Of a stretch of DNA of 64,000 bases, positions 1 to 8,229 are shown one piece after another (position 1 is the first letter of the stretch; each line of letters starts with the position of its first letter). The position numbers and the translations under genes are program-made. Under the pieces are notes generated by a model. That model saw nothing but the letters and a program-made list of their open reading frames with translations, did not search any database and had not been told where the DNA came from. Location of the stretch: positions 1 through 64,000 of the forward strand of contig CAIKGD010000083.1 in NCBI GenBank assembly GCA_903826865.1, in the 5' to 3' direction. The stretch comes from an uncultured Verrucomicrobiota bacterium (GTDB lineage: Bacteria; Verrucomicrobiota; Kiritimatiellia; Kiritimatiellales; Tichowtungiaceae).

Positions 1-236
1 AGCGAGATCATGTGGTCGTTCCACATCGTGGTGGTTGCTGCGGAGGTAATGGTAATGCCGCGCTCCTGCTCCTGAATCATCCAGTCCATAACGGCCGCGC
101 CGTCGTGCACTTCGCCGATTTTGTGCGACTTGCCCGAGTAAAAAAGAATACGCTCGCTGAAGGTGGTTTTGCCGGCGTCAATGTGCGCCATAATTCCGAT
201 ATTACGGACTCTGGATAGGGGTACTGTTCTGGCCAT
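1..236 (-). CDS. fusA: Elongation factor G, N-terminal part (runs off the window)
   Basis: This is the start of translation elongation factor G, the GTPase that moves tRNA and mRNA through the ribosome. The reverse strand reads [20 protein letters not shown] followed by AGKTT. The G1 P-loop AHIDAGKT lies at about residues 17-24, and the segment [15 protein letters not shown] is typical of the EF-G switch region. The ATG at 236 is preceded by an AAGGA-like ribosome site. About 78 codons are present; the rest lies to the left of base 1. hisA lies upstream on the same strand. The identification is secure, although which EF-G paralogue this is cannot be told from the N-terminus. Confidence 0.93.
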   Translation of the reverse strand, partial: MARTVPLSRVRNIGIMAHIDAGKTTFSERILFYSGKSHKIGEVHDGAAVMDWMIQEQERGITITSAATTTMWNDHMIS

Positions 237-371
237 GATTCTGTCCTTGTTTGGGTTCTGTTCTGTTCCTTAAATAAAAGAGCCGCGCAATATGGCGTTT
301 CGGCTCCGCGCCTTCAAGCGCAAATACGTTAAAAAATGGCCGGCCAACCCGCTGGAAGCGGCACAGAAAAG

Positions 372-1100
372 TTACTGTCCCGCTTTTTTGAGCCGCCGGA
401 CGGTGACGGTCTTTTCGTAGAGCGCTTTGCCCACAATCGCGCCGGTCAGGTTATCACAGTTAAGAGCGGCAAGCCGCTGAATGTCTTCAATGCCGGAAAT
501 CCCGCCGGAAGCGACCACATTGCACGAAACCGCCGAGCAGATTTTGCCCATTTCAAAAGCGTTTACGCCGTCGAGCATCCCGTCGCGGGCCGTGTCGGTG
601 TAAATAATGGTGCCGACGCCCGCATCGTCCACTTTTTTGGCCAGATCAACGGCTTCGATGTCTGTCGTTTCCACCCAGCCCTTGGTCTGAACCTTGCCGG
701 CACGCGCATCAATGCCGACCGCAATCCGTTGGCCGCCAAACTTTTGAACCAGACGGGCCAGTTCTTCGGGATGCTCGCAGGCGCGGGTTCCCAGAATTAC
801 GCGGGTTACGCCGGTGGCCAGCAGCTTTTCAATGTTGTCGTCTGTACGGATTCCTCCGCCGATTTCAACCGGAACCTTAATCGCTGAACAGATTTCGCGC
901 AGCACTTCCGTATGAACCGGATGACCCGCAAACGCGCCGTCAAGGTCGACGACATGCAGGAATTCGCCGCCCGCCCGAACCCAGTGTCTGGCCATTTCGA
1001 CCGGAGAATCAGAATAAACCGTCTCCTCGTTTGCCAGCCCCTGCCGCAGGCGCACACATTTGCCGCCCTTCAAATCAATTGCCGGAATAATCGTAATCAT
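372..1100 (-). CDS. hisA: HisA, ProFAR isomerase (histidine biosynthesis)
   Basis: Phosphoribosylformimino-5-aminoimidazole carboxamide ribotide isomerase, a cytoplasmic TIM barrel catalysing the fourth step of histidine synthesis. The first strand reads MITIIPAIDLKGGKCVRL with the catalytic Asp in AIDL. The second catalytic Asp is in AVGIDARAG. Phosphate-binding loops are visible in VEIGGGI and VASGGISG. The product is 242 residues, the usual family length. I chose the ATG at 1100 because the protein then begins directly with the first beta strand; an in-frame ATG at 1118 would add six residues. No other his gene is next to it here. Confidence 0.93.
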   Translation of the reverse strand: MITIIPAIDLKGGKCVRLRQGLANEETVYSDSPVEMARHWVRAGGEFLHVVDLDGAFAGHPVHTEVLREICSAIKVPVEIGGGIRTDDNIEKLLATGVTRVILGTRACEHPEELARLVQKFGGQRIAVGIDARAGKVQTKGWVETTDIEAVDLAKKVDDAGVGTIIYTDTARDGMLDGVNAFEMGKICSAVSCNVVASGGISGIEDIQRLAALNCDNLTGAIVGKALYEKTVTVRRLKKAGQ

Positions 1101-1264
1101 CGGCAGGAGAATACTCATAAAAGCTCTGTGTTACACGAAAAAACTTTGCAGGCGGAGCCCGCTCCGGCGCTGCAACTTCCATTTGCGCTGTTGCCGGAGC
1201 GTGAATAAGTGCTGGAAATCGACCGGCGACGGCTTTATGGTCTGCCCCTGTTAAAGGAGATCTT

Positions 1265-1852
1265 ATGCGCAAATGGACTGTTCCGGTTTTAACTATTCTC
1301 ACCTTTTCTATCGTACTGAGCGGCTGCAAAAAAAAACCGGATCCCGTTTTGCCTCCACCAACCGCTGAAGCCATCGCCGCGTTTGCGGAGGCTGCTTACA
1401 GCGGCAATGCCCAACAGGTCGCCGACGCGCTGAAGGCCGGTATGCCGGTCAATCAGGTTGAAACCAACGGCAACAGTGCACTGATGCTGGCCTCCTTTGA
1501 CGGCCATGTCGAAGCCATGAAAGTCCTGCTCGATGCGGGCGCGGACATCAATCTGCGCGACACCAAAGGGCGCACCGCTCTGATGTTTGCCGCATCCGGC
1601 CCCTATCCGGCGGCAGTCAAACTGCTTCTCGAAAAAGGTGCCGAAATAAATGCGATTGATTCAACGGATCGTTTTACCGCTTTGATGTTCGCCGCCGCCG
1701 AGGGCCTTTCGCCGGTGGTTGATCTCCTGCTCGCCCACGGCGCCGACCCGAAACTGAAAGACAAGGACAACGATACCGCCGCCTCTTTTGCCAAGGCGCG
1801 CGGCTTCACCGATCTCGCGCAGAAGCTTCAGGCGCTGATTGACGCGCCGTAA
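1265..1852 (+). CDS. Ankyrin-repeat lipoprotein
   Basis: A 195-residue exported protein. It begins with a lipoprotein signal (MRKWTVPVLTILTFSIVLSGC); the lipobox LSGC predicts lipidation at Cys21 and anchoring in the envelope. After a short charged and proline-rich linker come three to four ankyrin repeats from about residue 65 (motifs such as NSALMLAS..GHVEAMKVLLDAGAD and RTALMFAA). Ankyrin repeats mediate protein-protein contacts; the partner is unknown. A strong AAGGAG ribosome site sits seven bases before the ATG. The gene is divergent from hisA and is followed 16 bases later by a methyltransferase gene, so the two may be co-transcribed. Confidence 0.85.
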   Translation: MRKWTVPVLTILTFSIVLSGCKKKPDPVLPPPTAEAIAAFAEAAYSGNAQQVADALKAGMPVNQVETNGNSALMLASFDGHVEAMKVLLDAGADINLRDTKGRTALMFAASGPYPAAVKLLLEKGAEINAIDSTDRFTALMFAAAEGLSPVVDLLLAHGADPKLKDKDNDTAASFAKARGFTDLAQKLQALIDAP

Positions 1853-1868
1853 GTCATGGAGAATAAAA

Positions 1869-2672
1869 ATGACGGATGCCGGATCGTACAAGTTCGGAAC
1901 TTTTAAAAAAAACGCCGAGGAACTGGAACGCCTTAAAATGCAGGCGACGGTTGCGATTGATATTGAAAAAGAGGTGTGGCGCACGACCGGCCTGCAGCCC
2001 GGCATGAAGGTGCTCGATCTCGCCTGCGGCCCCGGCTTTATCAGTTGCGAACTGGCCAGAATGGTCGGCGACGGATCTGTGAACGGCGTAGATATCAGCG
2101 AAAAACTGATCGCCGTCGCCCATCAGGCCAAAGCCTCAGAAAAAGTTGAGAACGTCTCTTTTTCCACCGGCAACGTCTACGAACTTGCCCTACCGGAAAA
2201 CAGTTTTGATTTTGTCTATGCCCGCTTCCTTTTCCAGCATCTGGAAAAACCGCAGCTCGCGCTCCGGAATATTCTGCGCGTCCTGAAGCCGGGCGGCGTT
2301 CTCTGCGTCCTGGACATCGACGACAACTGGACGAGCTTTGCGCCGGAAAGCGGTGCCTTCGTCAAATTCATCCGCAAGGCCGGCGCGGGGCAAAAGCGCA
2401 AAGGCGGCAACCGGCTGATCGGCTCGCAGCTGTTCGGTCTGCTGAACGAAGCCGGGTTTAAAAACGTCAGCACAAAAATCCGCCCGATCACCACCGAAGA
2501 CCTCGGCGTACGGATGTTCCTCGGCGTGGCCGTACTCTTCCGCATGGAAATGCTCAATAAACTGCAAAAGCTGCTCGCTCTGCCTCAGCTCAAGAAGATC
2601 AAAACCGCCGCACAAGCCCCGAATGCATGGGGCTCCGTCGGCATTTTTGTCACAACGGGCAGGAAAGCCTGA
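1869..2672 (+). CDS. Class I SAM-dependent methyltransferase
   Basis: A 267-residue Rossmann-fold methyltransferase. The SAM-binding motif I is VLDLACGPGFIS, followed by the acidic loop NGVDISEKLI and a post-motif FDFVYARFLFQHLEKP. This layout matches the Methyltransf_11/25 group, which methylates small molecules or quinone-like substrates; the substrate cannot be told from sequence. The ATG at 1869 has GGAGA seven bases upstream. A longer reading from a TTG at 1839 would overlap the ankyrin gene and is less likely. A second methyltransferase of the same fold follows four bases downstream. Confidence 0.85.
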   Translation: MTDAGSYKFGTFKKNAEELERLKMQATVAIDIEKEVWRTTGLQPGMKVLDLACGPGFISCELARMVGDGSVNGVDISEKLIAVAHQAKASEKVENVSFSTGNVYELALPENSFDFVYARFLFQHLEKPQLALRNILRVLKPGGVLCVLDIDDNWTSFAPESGAFVKFIRKAGAGQKRKGGNRLIGSQLFGLLNEAGFKNVSTKIRPITTEDLGVRMFLGVAVLFRMEMLNKLQKLLALPQLKKIKTAAQAPNAWGSVGIFVTTGRKA

Positions 2673-2676
2673 CGGT

Positions 2677-3609
2677 ATGCGGTTTATAGGCAACAGCGAC
2701 CAAAGCAGCGCACGCTACTGGGACGATCTTGCGGAGCTTTATCAGCGCGAAACGCGCATTTCGACAAACGATTTTCACTACGGTCCGCTTCTGCCGGGAG
2801 ACTCTGAAATCAAGCTGTTGCCGGCCGGCCTTTGCCGAGGCTCCGGCGCGGCGCGGACAGCAGATGAAATCCGCTGCCTCGAAATCGGTTGCGGCGCGGG
2901 ACAGAATTCCATCTTTCTCGCCAAGCAGGGCGCACCGTGCGTCGCCATTGATATTTCGGAGGCGCAACTGGCGCATGGCCGCAAACTTGCCGCCGCTGAA
3001 AAGGTTGAAGTGGACTTTCGCCGCGTCTCAATGGACTCATTGGATCAACTACAAAACCCACCCCGTCCGTCGCTTCGCTCCGGCCACCCCTCCCGTGGAG
3101 GGGATCGTTTAGAATCCCCTCCTTCGGAGGAGTACCCGCAGGGCGGGGTGGGTTTGTTTGATTTTATTCATTCGACTTACGCCCTGCCCTTTTCCGCCGA
3201 CCCGCAAAAAGTGATCGCCAAAACTGCCGCTATGCTCAACCCCGGCGGTACCTTTCTGCTGACAACCGGCCATCCGCTGTATGCCGGCGAATGGCTGGAC
3301 ATCGGCGACGGCGAAGAAGGTCTGTTTCTGCCGGACTATTTCCGGCCGGAACCGGATGTGCGGATGTCGCTCGACGACAAAACCATGAGCGCTGCGCACT
3401 ATTGGCCCGTCTCGTCCATTGCCGGGTGGATTCATGCTGCCGGACTGGTCCTCGAACGGCTGCTGGAGCCCATGCCGGTGCCAATTTTGGAAATGAGCGA
3501 GCCGGAAATCCGCGCCCGGGTGCCTTATGAAAGCGCCGGTTGGCGCGAACTTTACCCCCGGCTCGCCCGTATTCCGGTGGTAGTGATTTTCAAATGCCGA
3601 CGCGTTTAA
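2677..3609 (+). CDS. Class I SAM-dependent methyltransferase interrupted by a palindromic repeat
   Basis: A 310-residue methyltransferase-fold protein. Motif I is CLEIGCGAGQNSIFLA, followed by CVAIDISEAQL, and the domain resumes with FDFIHSTYALPFSADP. Between these conserved blocks lies a segment of about 33 residues, starting NPPRPSLRSGHPSRGGD and ending in GGVG. It is not methyltransferase sequence: it is the in-frame translation of a 100-bp palindromic repeat at 3055-3154. The insertion falls in a loop between core elements, so the fold may survive. The ATG at 2677 follows the previous stop by four bases. The substrate is unknown. Confidence 0.82.
   Translation: MRFIGNSDQSSARYWDDLAELYQRETRISTNDFHYGPLLPGDSEIKLLPAGLCRGSGAARTADEIRCLEIGCGAGQNSIFLAKQGAPCVAIDISEAQLAHGRKLAAAEKVEVDFRRVSMDSLDQLQNPPRPSLRSGHPSRGGDRLESPPSEEYPQGGVGLFDFIHSTYALPFSADPQKVIAKTAAMLNPGGTFLLTTGHPLYAGEWLDIGDGEEGLFLPDYFRPEPDVRMSLDDKTMSAAHYWPVSSIAGWIHAAGLVLERLLEPMPVPILEMSEPEIRARVPYESAGWRELYPRLARIPVVVIFKCRRV
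3055..3154. repeat. In-frame palindromic element, copy 1 (inside methyltransferase)
   Basis: A 100-bp element with perfect 10-bp terminal inverted repeats, AACCCACCCC at 3055-3064 and GGGGTGGGTT at 3145-3154. The interior is also dyad-symmetric, with CACCCCTCC..GGAGGGGAT opposite ATCCCCTCC..GGAGGA. It lies wholly inside an open reading frame and keeps it open. A related 88-bp copy sits inside mnmA at 33433-33520. Confidence 0.9.
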
Positions 3610-3614
3610 TTTGC

Positions 3615-3642
3615 TTCAAAATAAAAGTTCCCTCCCTATAAT
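3615..3642 (+). promoter_or_regulatory. Candidate sigma-70-type promoter of ftsK, possibly leaderless
   Basis: A perfect TATAAT lies at 3637-3642, with TTCAAA at 3615-3620 as a possible -35 box 16 bases upstream. The start codon of ftsK is at 3650, about seven bases after TATAAT. A transcript from this box would therefore begin at or next to the ATG, and no Shine-Dalgarno sequence is visible. This is a prediction from sequence only. Confidence 0.45.
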
Positions 3643-3649
3643 CGCCGAA

Positions 3650-6058
3650 ATGGCAAAACCATCTGAAACCGTCCGTTCTCCGAAACGCGAAGCAGCAGGC
3701 GTCATTCTTCTAGCCCTCTGTCTGCTCAGCTTTCTCTGTGTCTTTTCGTTCAATGCGGAAGATATCGGCTTTCTGCACGATCCGCCGGCATCGCCGCCGC
3801 ACAATCTGGTCGGCCCGCTCGGCGCCTGGTTTGCTTACATCGGCTTTCTGCTCTTCGGCGTAGGCGGCTATCTGGTGCCGTTCATTCTGCTGACCGGCGG
3901 CCTGATGATGACGTTCCGTTCCTACGAACGCGGCTGGCCGGTATGGGCCTGGCTGACGGCCGGGCTGGTTTCTCTGTCGAGTCTTGCCGAATATCAGCCC
4001 GATCTCTGGAGCGTACTGACCGCCCTGCTGAATGTCGGCAGTCCCGGCGGACTGGCCGGACAGATGCTGGCCGTCCGCACGCTGGGCCGACTGATCAACC
4101 ATACCGGCGCGGGCATTATTTTTGTTACGGTGTTCATTCTGGCTCTCTTGCAGCTGACGGGTATGCACCCTTTCACCCCGTTTATTTTTCTCTGGGGAAA
4201 GGTAAAAGAATTCCGTGCGCGCCGTAAAGCGGCCCGCGCCGAAACACCGAAGACGAAGTTCAGCCGCGAAATAAAACCCGAAAAAGAAAAGCCGAAAAAA
4301 GCCGTCCTGCCGCCGGAACCTGCTCCTGCCGCCGGTGAACTTTTCACGCCGCCGCCCGTCACGCCGCCGAAAGTTGAACCCAAGCCGGAGCCAAAGGTGG
4401 AAGTACCCAAACCGGCTAAAACAAAACCGGTCGCCTTGCCGCCCGCTGATGATCTGGCTAATGTCTCGGTCAATATTGCGCCGGGCCGCGATGAGTCGGG
4501 CTATCAGCTCCCGCCGCTGACCATTCTCGACGAGCTGCCTTCGCTGGCCGCGCGCACCGCCACCGAAAACACCGCAGAAAAAGCCAAAATTCTGCAGGAC
4601 ACGCTCGAGGAGTTCGGCGTTGAAGGTCAGGTGACACATGTTGAAACCGGCCCGACCGTCACCTCTTACGAAATCACCCCCGCCGCCGGCGTGCGGGTTG
4701 AGCGGATCACCGCTCTTGAAAAAAATATCGCGCTGGCTTTGCATGCGCAGAGTATCCGCATTCAGGCTCCGATTCCCGGCAAAGGCGTGGTCGGTATTGA
4801 AGCGCCAAACACCAAGGGTGCGTCGGTTTATCTTCGCGAAGTCGTCGAAAGCCCCGTTTTTCATAATCCGGAAATCGCACTGCCGCTGGCGCTCGGCAAA
4901 GATGTCAGCGGCCGCATGGTCGTCGGCGATCTTTCCGCCATGCCGCACCTGTTGATCGCCGGCGCAACAAATTCCGGCAAGACCGTGTGCATGAACTCCA
5001 TTTTGGCCGGCCTGCTCCTCTCGCGCACACCGGAACAGCTCCGCCTGATTCTGGTCGACCCGAAAACCTTCGAGTTTCAGGCCTACGAAAACCTCAAGCA
5101 TCTCGTCGTGCCGATCATCACCGATGCCAAGAAGGTGACGCTCGGTCTGCGCTGGGCCATTAAGGAAATGGAAAAACGGTACGCGCTTTTCAAAAAAGTG
5201 AAGGTGCGCGACATCAAGGGCTTCAATACCCGCCCGATCGAAAAGCAGACTGATCTTTTCGGTGCGCCGATCGAGGAAGATGATGATCAGCCGAAAGATC
5301 TGATTCCGGCTAAGCTGCCCTATATCGTAATTGCGGTGGATGAGCTGGCCGATCTGATGAGTCAGGTGCAACAGGAAATTGAGCCGTGCATTGTGCGTCT
5401 GGCCCAACTTTCACGCGCCGCGGGTATCCACATGATTCTCGCCACGCAGCGTCCGTCTGTTGATGTCATCACCGGAACCATCAAAGCGAACATTCCGGGA
5501 CGCATCGCTTTCAGGGTGGCACAGGGCAACGACAGCCGCACTATTCTCGATACCATCGGCGCTGAAAAACTGCTCGGCAAAGGCGACATGCTTTATCTGC
5601 CGCCAGGTAAAGACAAGCCGGTTCGTCTGCAGGGAACCTTGACCAGCGACGGCGAAATGCACCGGGTCACCGATTTCATCCGCACACAGGGCTCGCCGGA
5701 GTTCATTACCGAAATCAAGCAGAAGATCGAAAACAACCGTCCGGAACTGCCGGATATGGATGAGAGCGACGATCTGCTCGAAGCCGCTATGGAAGTGCTT
5801 CGGAGCACCAAACGTGCCTCGACGTCTTCGCTCCAGCGCCGCCTGAAAATCGGCTACAACCGCGCCGCCCGCCTCATGGATATGCTCGAAGAAAAAGGCA
5901 TCATCGGTCCGCCGACTGAAACCGGCCCGCGCGATATCCTCATTGATCTTGACGGTGAAATTCCCGAACACGCCGGCAGCAGCGAGGAACCGCTCTCCGA
6001 GGCAGAAGCCTCGCAGGAATTTGACGTTGACGAAGAGGAGCCTAAACCGGAGGAGTAA
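3650..6058 (+). CDS. ftsK: DNA translocase FtsK/SpoIIIE
   Basis: Septal DNA pump that clears chromosome termini during division and activates dimer resolution. The 802-residue product has four N-terminal membrane segments (about residues 20-170), a short Pro/Lys/Glu-rich linker (about 190-280), the RecA-like motor with Walker A GATNSGKT and Walker B YIVIAVDELADLM, and a C-terminal winged-helix gamma domain (SLQRRLKIGYNRAARLMDML) that reads polar DNA motifs. The acidic tail is EEEPKPEE. The linker is short compared with E. coli FtsK, as in many bacteria. I chose the ATG at 3650; a TTG at 3611 would add 13 residues. The HTH protein gene follows after five bases. Confidence 0.95.
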   Translation: MAKPSETVRSPKREAAGVILLALCLLSFLCVFSFNAEDIGFLHDPPASPPHNLVGPLGAWFAYIGFLLFGVGGYLVPFILLTGGLMMTFRSYERGWPVWAWLTAGLVSLSSLAEYQPDLWSVLTALLNVGSPGGLAGQMLAVRTLGRLINHTGAGIIFVTVFILALLQLTGMHPFTPFIFLWGKVKEFRARRKAARAETPKTKFSREIKPEKEKPKKAVLPPEPAPAAGELFTPPPVTPPKVEPKPEPKVEVPKPAKTKPVALPPADDLANVSVNIAPGRDESGYQLPPLTILDELPSLAARTATENTAEKAKILQDTLEEFGVEGQVTHVETGPTVTSYEITPAAGVRVERITALEKNIALALHAQSIRIQAPIPGKGVVGIEAPNTKGASVYLREVVESPVFHNPEIALPLALGKDVSGRMVVGDLSAMPHLLIAGATNSGKTVCMNSILAGLLLSRTPEQLRLILVDPKTFEFQAYENLKHLVVPIITDAKKVTLGLRWAIKEMEKRYALFKKVKVRDIKGFNTRPIEKQTDLFGAPIEEDDDQPKDLIPAKLPYIVIAVDELADLMSQVQQEIEPCIVRLAQLSRAAGIHMILATQRPSVDVITGTIKANIPGRIAFRVAQGNDSRTILDTIGAEKLLGKGDMLYLPPGKDKPVRLQGTLTSDGEMHRVTDFIRTQGSPEFITEIKQKIENNRPELPDMDESDDLLEAAMEVLRSTKRASTSSLQRRLKIGYNRAARLMDMLEEKGIIGPPTETGPRDILIDLDGEIPEHAGSSEEPLSEAEASQEFDVDEEEPKPEE

Positions 6059-6063
6059 CCGCC

Positions 6064-6693
6064 ATGGCAACACTCGGACAGCAGTTAAGAGCCGCGCGCG
6101 AAGCTAAAGGAATCAGCGCCAAGGATGCCGGTGCCGCTACAAATATACTGACCAAAATGATTCTGGCGATGGAGGCCGACGACTTCTCCGGAATGGCCGC
6201 GCCGACCTATGCCAAAGGATTCATCCGCCTTTACGCTGGACACCTCGGAATCAACCCGGATCCGCTGATCGAGGAATACACCGCCCGGCACGCGACCGTC
6301 CTGAAGCCGCTGATTGATGAAGAAAGCCAGCTCGAACAGAACCGGCGCAATCTGCCGGTCTCTGCCATACTTCTTAAATGGCTCGGCGCACCGGTGAAGT
6401 TTGTTTACAGTATATTGACCCGCGCAAAGAAAAAAACCTCCGGCGAATCTGGTGTACCGGCTGCAAAGAGCAGCAAAAACCATCGGGTAAACGATATCCG
6501 CACCCTGGCCGTTGGCGCGGCGGTGCTGCTGGTGCTGATTCTCCTGATTGTCAGCGCCTCTAACTGTATGCGCCGCCATGCCGCAGAAAAATCCGCACAA
6601 CTGCCGGCTGAAGCGCCCGCCCGCATGCTCCTCGACAAACCGCTGCCCGACCTTTACCTTGTCGAGCCTGGAAAAATTGAAAGTTCACGATGA
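6064..6693 (+). CDS. RodZ-like HTH membrane protein
   Basis: A 209-residue protein with an N-terminal HTH_25/Cro-like domain (LGQQLRAAREAKGISAKDAGAATNI...MEADDF.....PTYAKGFIRLYAGHLG). That PTYAKGFIRLYA stretch is the hallmark of the RodZ family, which links MreB to the cell wall machinery. A single membrane helix lies at about residues 145-165 (TLAVGAAVLLVLILLIVSA), with a short Pro-rich tail outside. It is shorter than E. coli RodZ and lacks the large periplasmic beta domain. It overlaps pgsA by ATGA and follows ftsK closely, so the three genes look like one operon. Confidence 0.75.
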   Translation: MATLGQQLRAAREAKGISAKDAGAATNILTKMILAMEADDFSGMAAPTYAKGFIRLYAGHLGINPDPLIEEYTARHATVLKPLIDEESQLEQNRRNLPVSAILLKWLGAPVKFVYSILTRAKKKTSGESGVPAAKSSKNHRVNDIRTLAVGAAVLLVLILLIVSASNCMRRHAAEKSAQLPAEAPARMLLDKPLPDLYLVEPGKIESSR

Positions 6694-7229
6694 AAGTTCC
6701 CAACATCCTTACCGTCAGCCGTTTCGTTCTGGCCGCCGTTTTTATGATCTGCCTGAGCGTATCCTTTCCGGGGGCACCCGTTGCCGCCGTGATTGTCTTC
6801 GGCTTCGCGGCGCTCACTGATGCGCTCGACGGACATCTCGCCCGCAAAACGTACGGCTGTTCGGCTTTCGGCACATTGATGGATCCGCTGGCTGATAAAG
6901 TCCTCACGGCCGCCGCCTTCATCGGTTTCGTCGAACTCAGGATAATGCCCGCGTGGATGGTTACGCTCATTCTCTCCCGCGAAATGATGGTGACCGGTCT
7001 GCGGCTGCTGGCCGTTGATAAAGGCATCGTTCTCTCCGCCAGCCGCTGGGGTAAACAGAAAACGATCTGGCAGATGGTCTTTATCAGCATCGTGCTGCTG
7101 GCCGCGGCCTTTGGCATACTGGACAACTTCGGCTCACTGGTCTGGTGGAGCGCTCTTGCTATCACCGTTCTCACCGTCTGGAGCGGGCTCGTCTACTTCC
7201 GTGAAAATCTGTCGCTTTTCCGCAATTAA
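6690..7229 (+). CDS. pgsA: CDP-diacylglycerol-glycerol-3-phosphate 3-phosphatidyltransferase
   Basis: Integral membrane enzyme that makes phosphatidylglycerol phosphate, the committed step to acidic phospholipids. The CDP-alcohol phosphatidyltransferase signature DG..AR........G...D...D is seen as DALDGHLARKTYGCSAFGTL followed by MDPLADK. About five membrane segments surround it in 179 residues, the usual size. It overlaps the preceding RodZ-like gene by four bases (ATGA), which implies translational coupling. A different CDP-alcohol transferase is possible, but the PNILTVSRF start is typical of PgsA. Confidence 0.88.
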   Translation: MKVPNILTVSRFVLAAVFMICLSVSFPGAPVAAVIVFGFAALTDALDGHLARKTYGCSAFGTLMDPLADKVLTAAAFIGFVELRIMPAWMVTLILSREMMVTGLRLLAVDKGIVLSASRWGKQKTIWQMVFISIVLLAAAFGILDNFGSLVWWSALAITVLTVWSGLVYFRENLSLFRN

Positions 7230-7267
7230 ATTGAAAAAGCCGGACGGCTCTGTAACCTGTTCACTCT

Positions 7268-8218
7268 ATGTCAACCGTACGCGAAGAAAGCTGGCAGATT
7301 AAGCGACGCTCCGACCTCTGCGCCGGAACCAGCGAACCGTTTGCCGACCAAGAAGAAATCGTCACCCGCCTGCTTTTCAAAGAGGGCGAATACGTCCGCG
7401 AAGATTACCGCCTCGGCTGGTGGAACGAACACGACATCGACCACGGGCTCAGCTCGTGGAAAAGCATTTTCCGGGTGCCGCCGCCACCGACCGAAGTGGT
7501 GAAAAAAGAAAATGCAGAGACGCTCCTGCGCAAACTGGTTGCCAAAGAAGACGCCGACGACATCAACGCCATCTACATTCTGGCCGTCATGCTCGAGCGC
7601 AAAAGAATTCTGGCCGAAAAAGACGTTCAGATCCGTGAAGACCAAACCAAGGTGCGTGTTTACGAGCACAAAAAGAGCGGCGAAACATTCCTCATCGTTG
7701 ATCCCGAGCTTAAGCTGGCGGAGATCGAAAAGGTGCAGGATGCCGTCGTCGGACTGCTTGGCGGGAAACCGCCTAAAACCGAAACCGTCTATCACTTCGA
7801 GACCGTCCTGCACACGTTGATCGAAAAATACGAAAAGCAGCTTTTCCCGAAACGCCCCATTGGCGGCAACGACGGCATCGCCCGGAAACTGGCCGCCTCT
7901 TTCTTCGCACTGCTCGCCGGCAAAAAAAATCCTTACTGGGAGGAATCGAACAAAGTGTTCAACCGGCTCGAAGATTCCGAACCATGGAGCCCCATCGTTG
8001 CAGCCTACCGCGATCTGCTCGAACGTATTCCCCGGGAAATCCGTTTTCTGGGATTGGAACAGCCCGCTTTCGCCAGACAGCTCGAAGCGCTGGCGATTAA
8101 AGAGCCGAAAGAACTCAATGAGGCCGACGTGCTGTCCGCGTTTGCTTCGGATGCGCCGCGCGTCGCTGAGCTGCGCGAAAAATTCCTCGAAGCCGTCCGC
8201 ATCGCCGCCAGCCAGTAA
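7268..8218 (+). CDS. Conserved-looking protein of unknown function
   Basis: A 316-residue soluble protein with no signal peptide or membrane helix. I do not recognise a named family. The N-terminal half (to about residue 165) contains WQIKRRSDLCAGT near the start, a charged helix (NAIYILAVMLERKRILAEKD) and a C-terminal strand pair (VRVYEHKKSGETFLIVDPELKL). The second half from about residue 170 looks like an added helical region. It lies between pgsA and an acetyltransferase-like gene, 11 bases from the latter. No clear ribosome site precedes the ATG. Confidence 0.7.
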   Translation: MSTVREESWQIKRRSDLCAGTSEPFADQEEIVTRLLFKEGEYVREDYRLGWWNEHDIDHGLSSWKSIFRVPPPPTEVVKKENAETLLRKLVAKEDADDINAIYILAVMLERKRILAEKDVQIREDQTKVRVYEHKKSGETFLIVDPELKLAEIEKVQDAVVGLLGGKPPKTETVYHFETVLHTLIEKYEKQLFPKRPIGGNDGIARKLAASFFALLAGKKNPYWEESNKVFNRLEDSEPWSPIVAAYRDLLERIPREIRFLGLEQPAFARQLEALAIKEPKELNEADVLSAFASDAPRVAELREKFLEAVRIAASQ

Positions 8219-8229
8219 GAGGGTTTTGT

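Noticed and set aside
3710-5407. A 565-codon open frame on the minus strand opposite ftsK
   Set aside because: It is the antisense shadow of a clearly real ftsK with all motifs, with low-complexity Arg/Gly-rich translation and no recognised domain. High GC makes such frames common.
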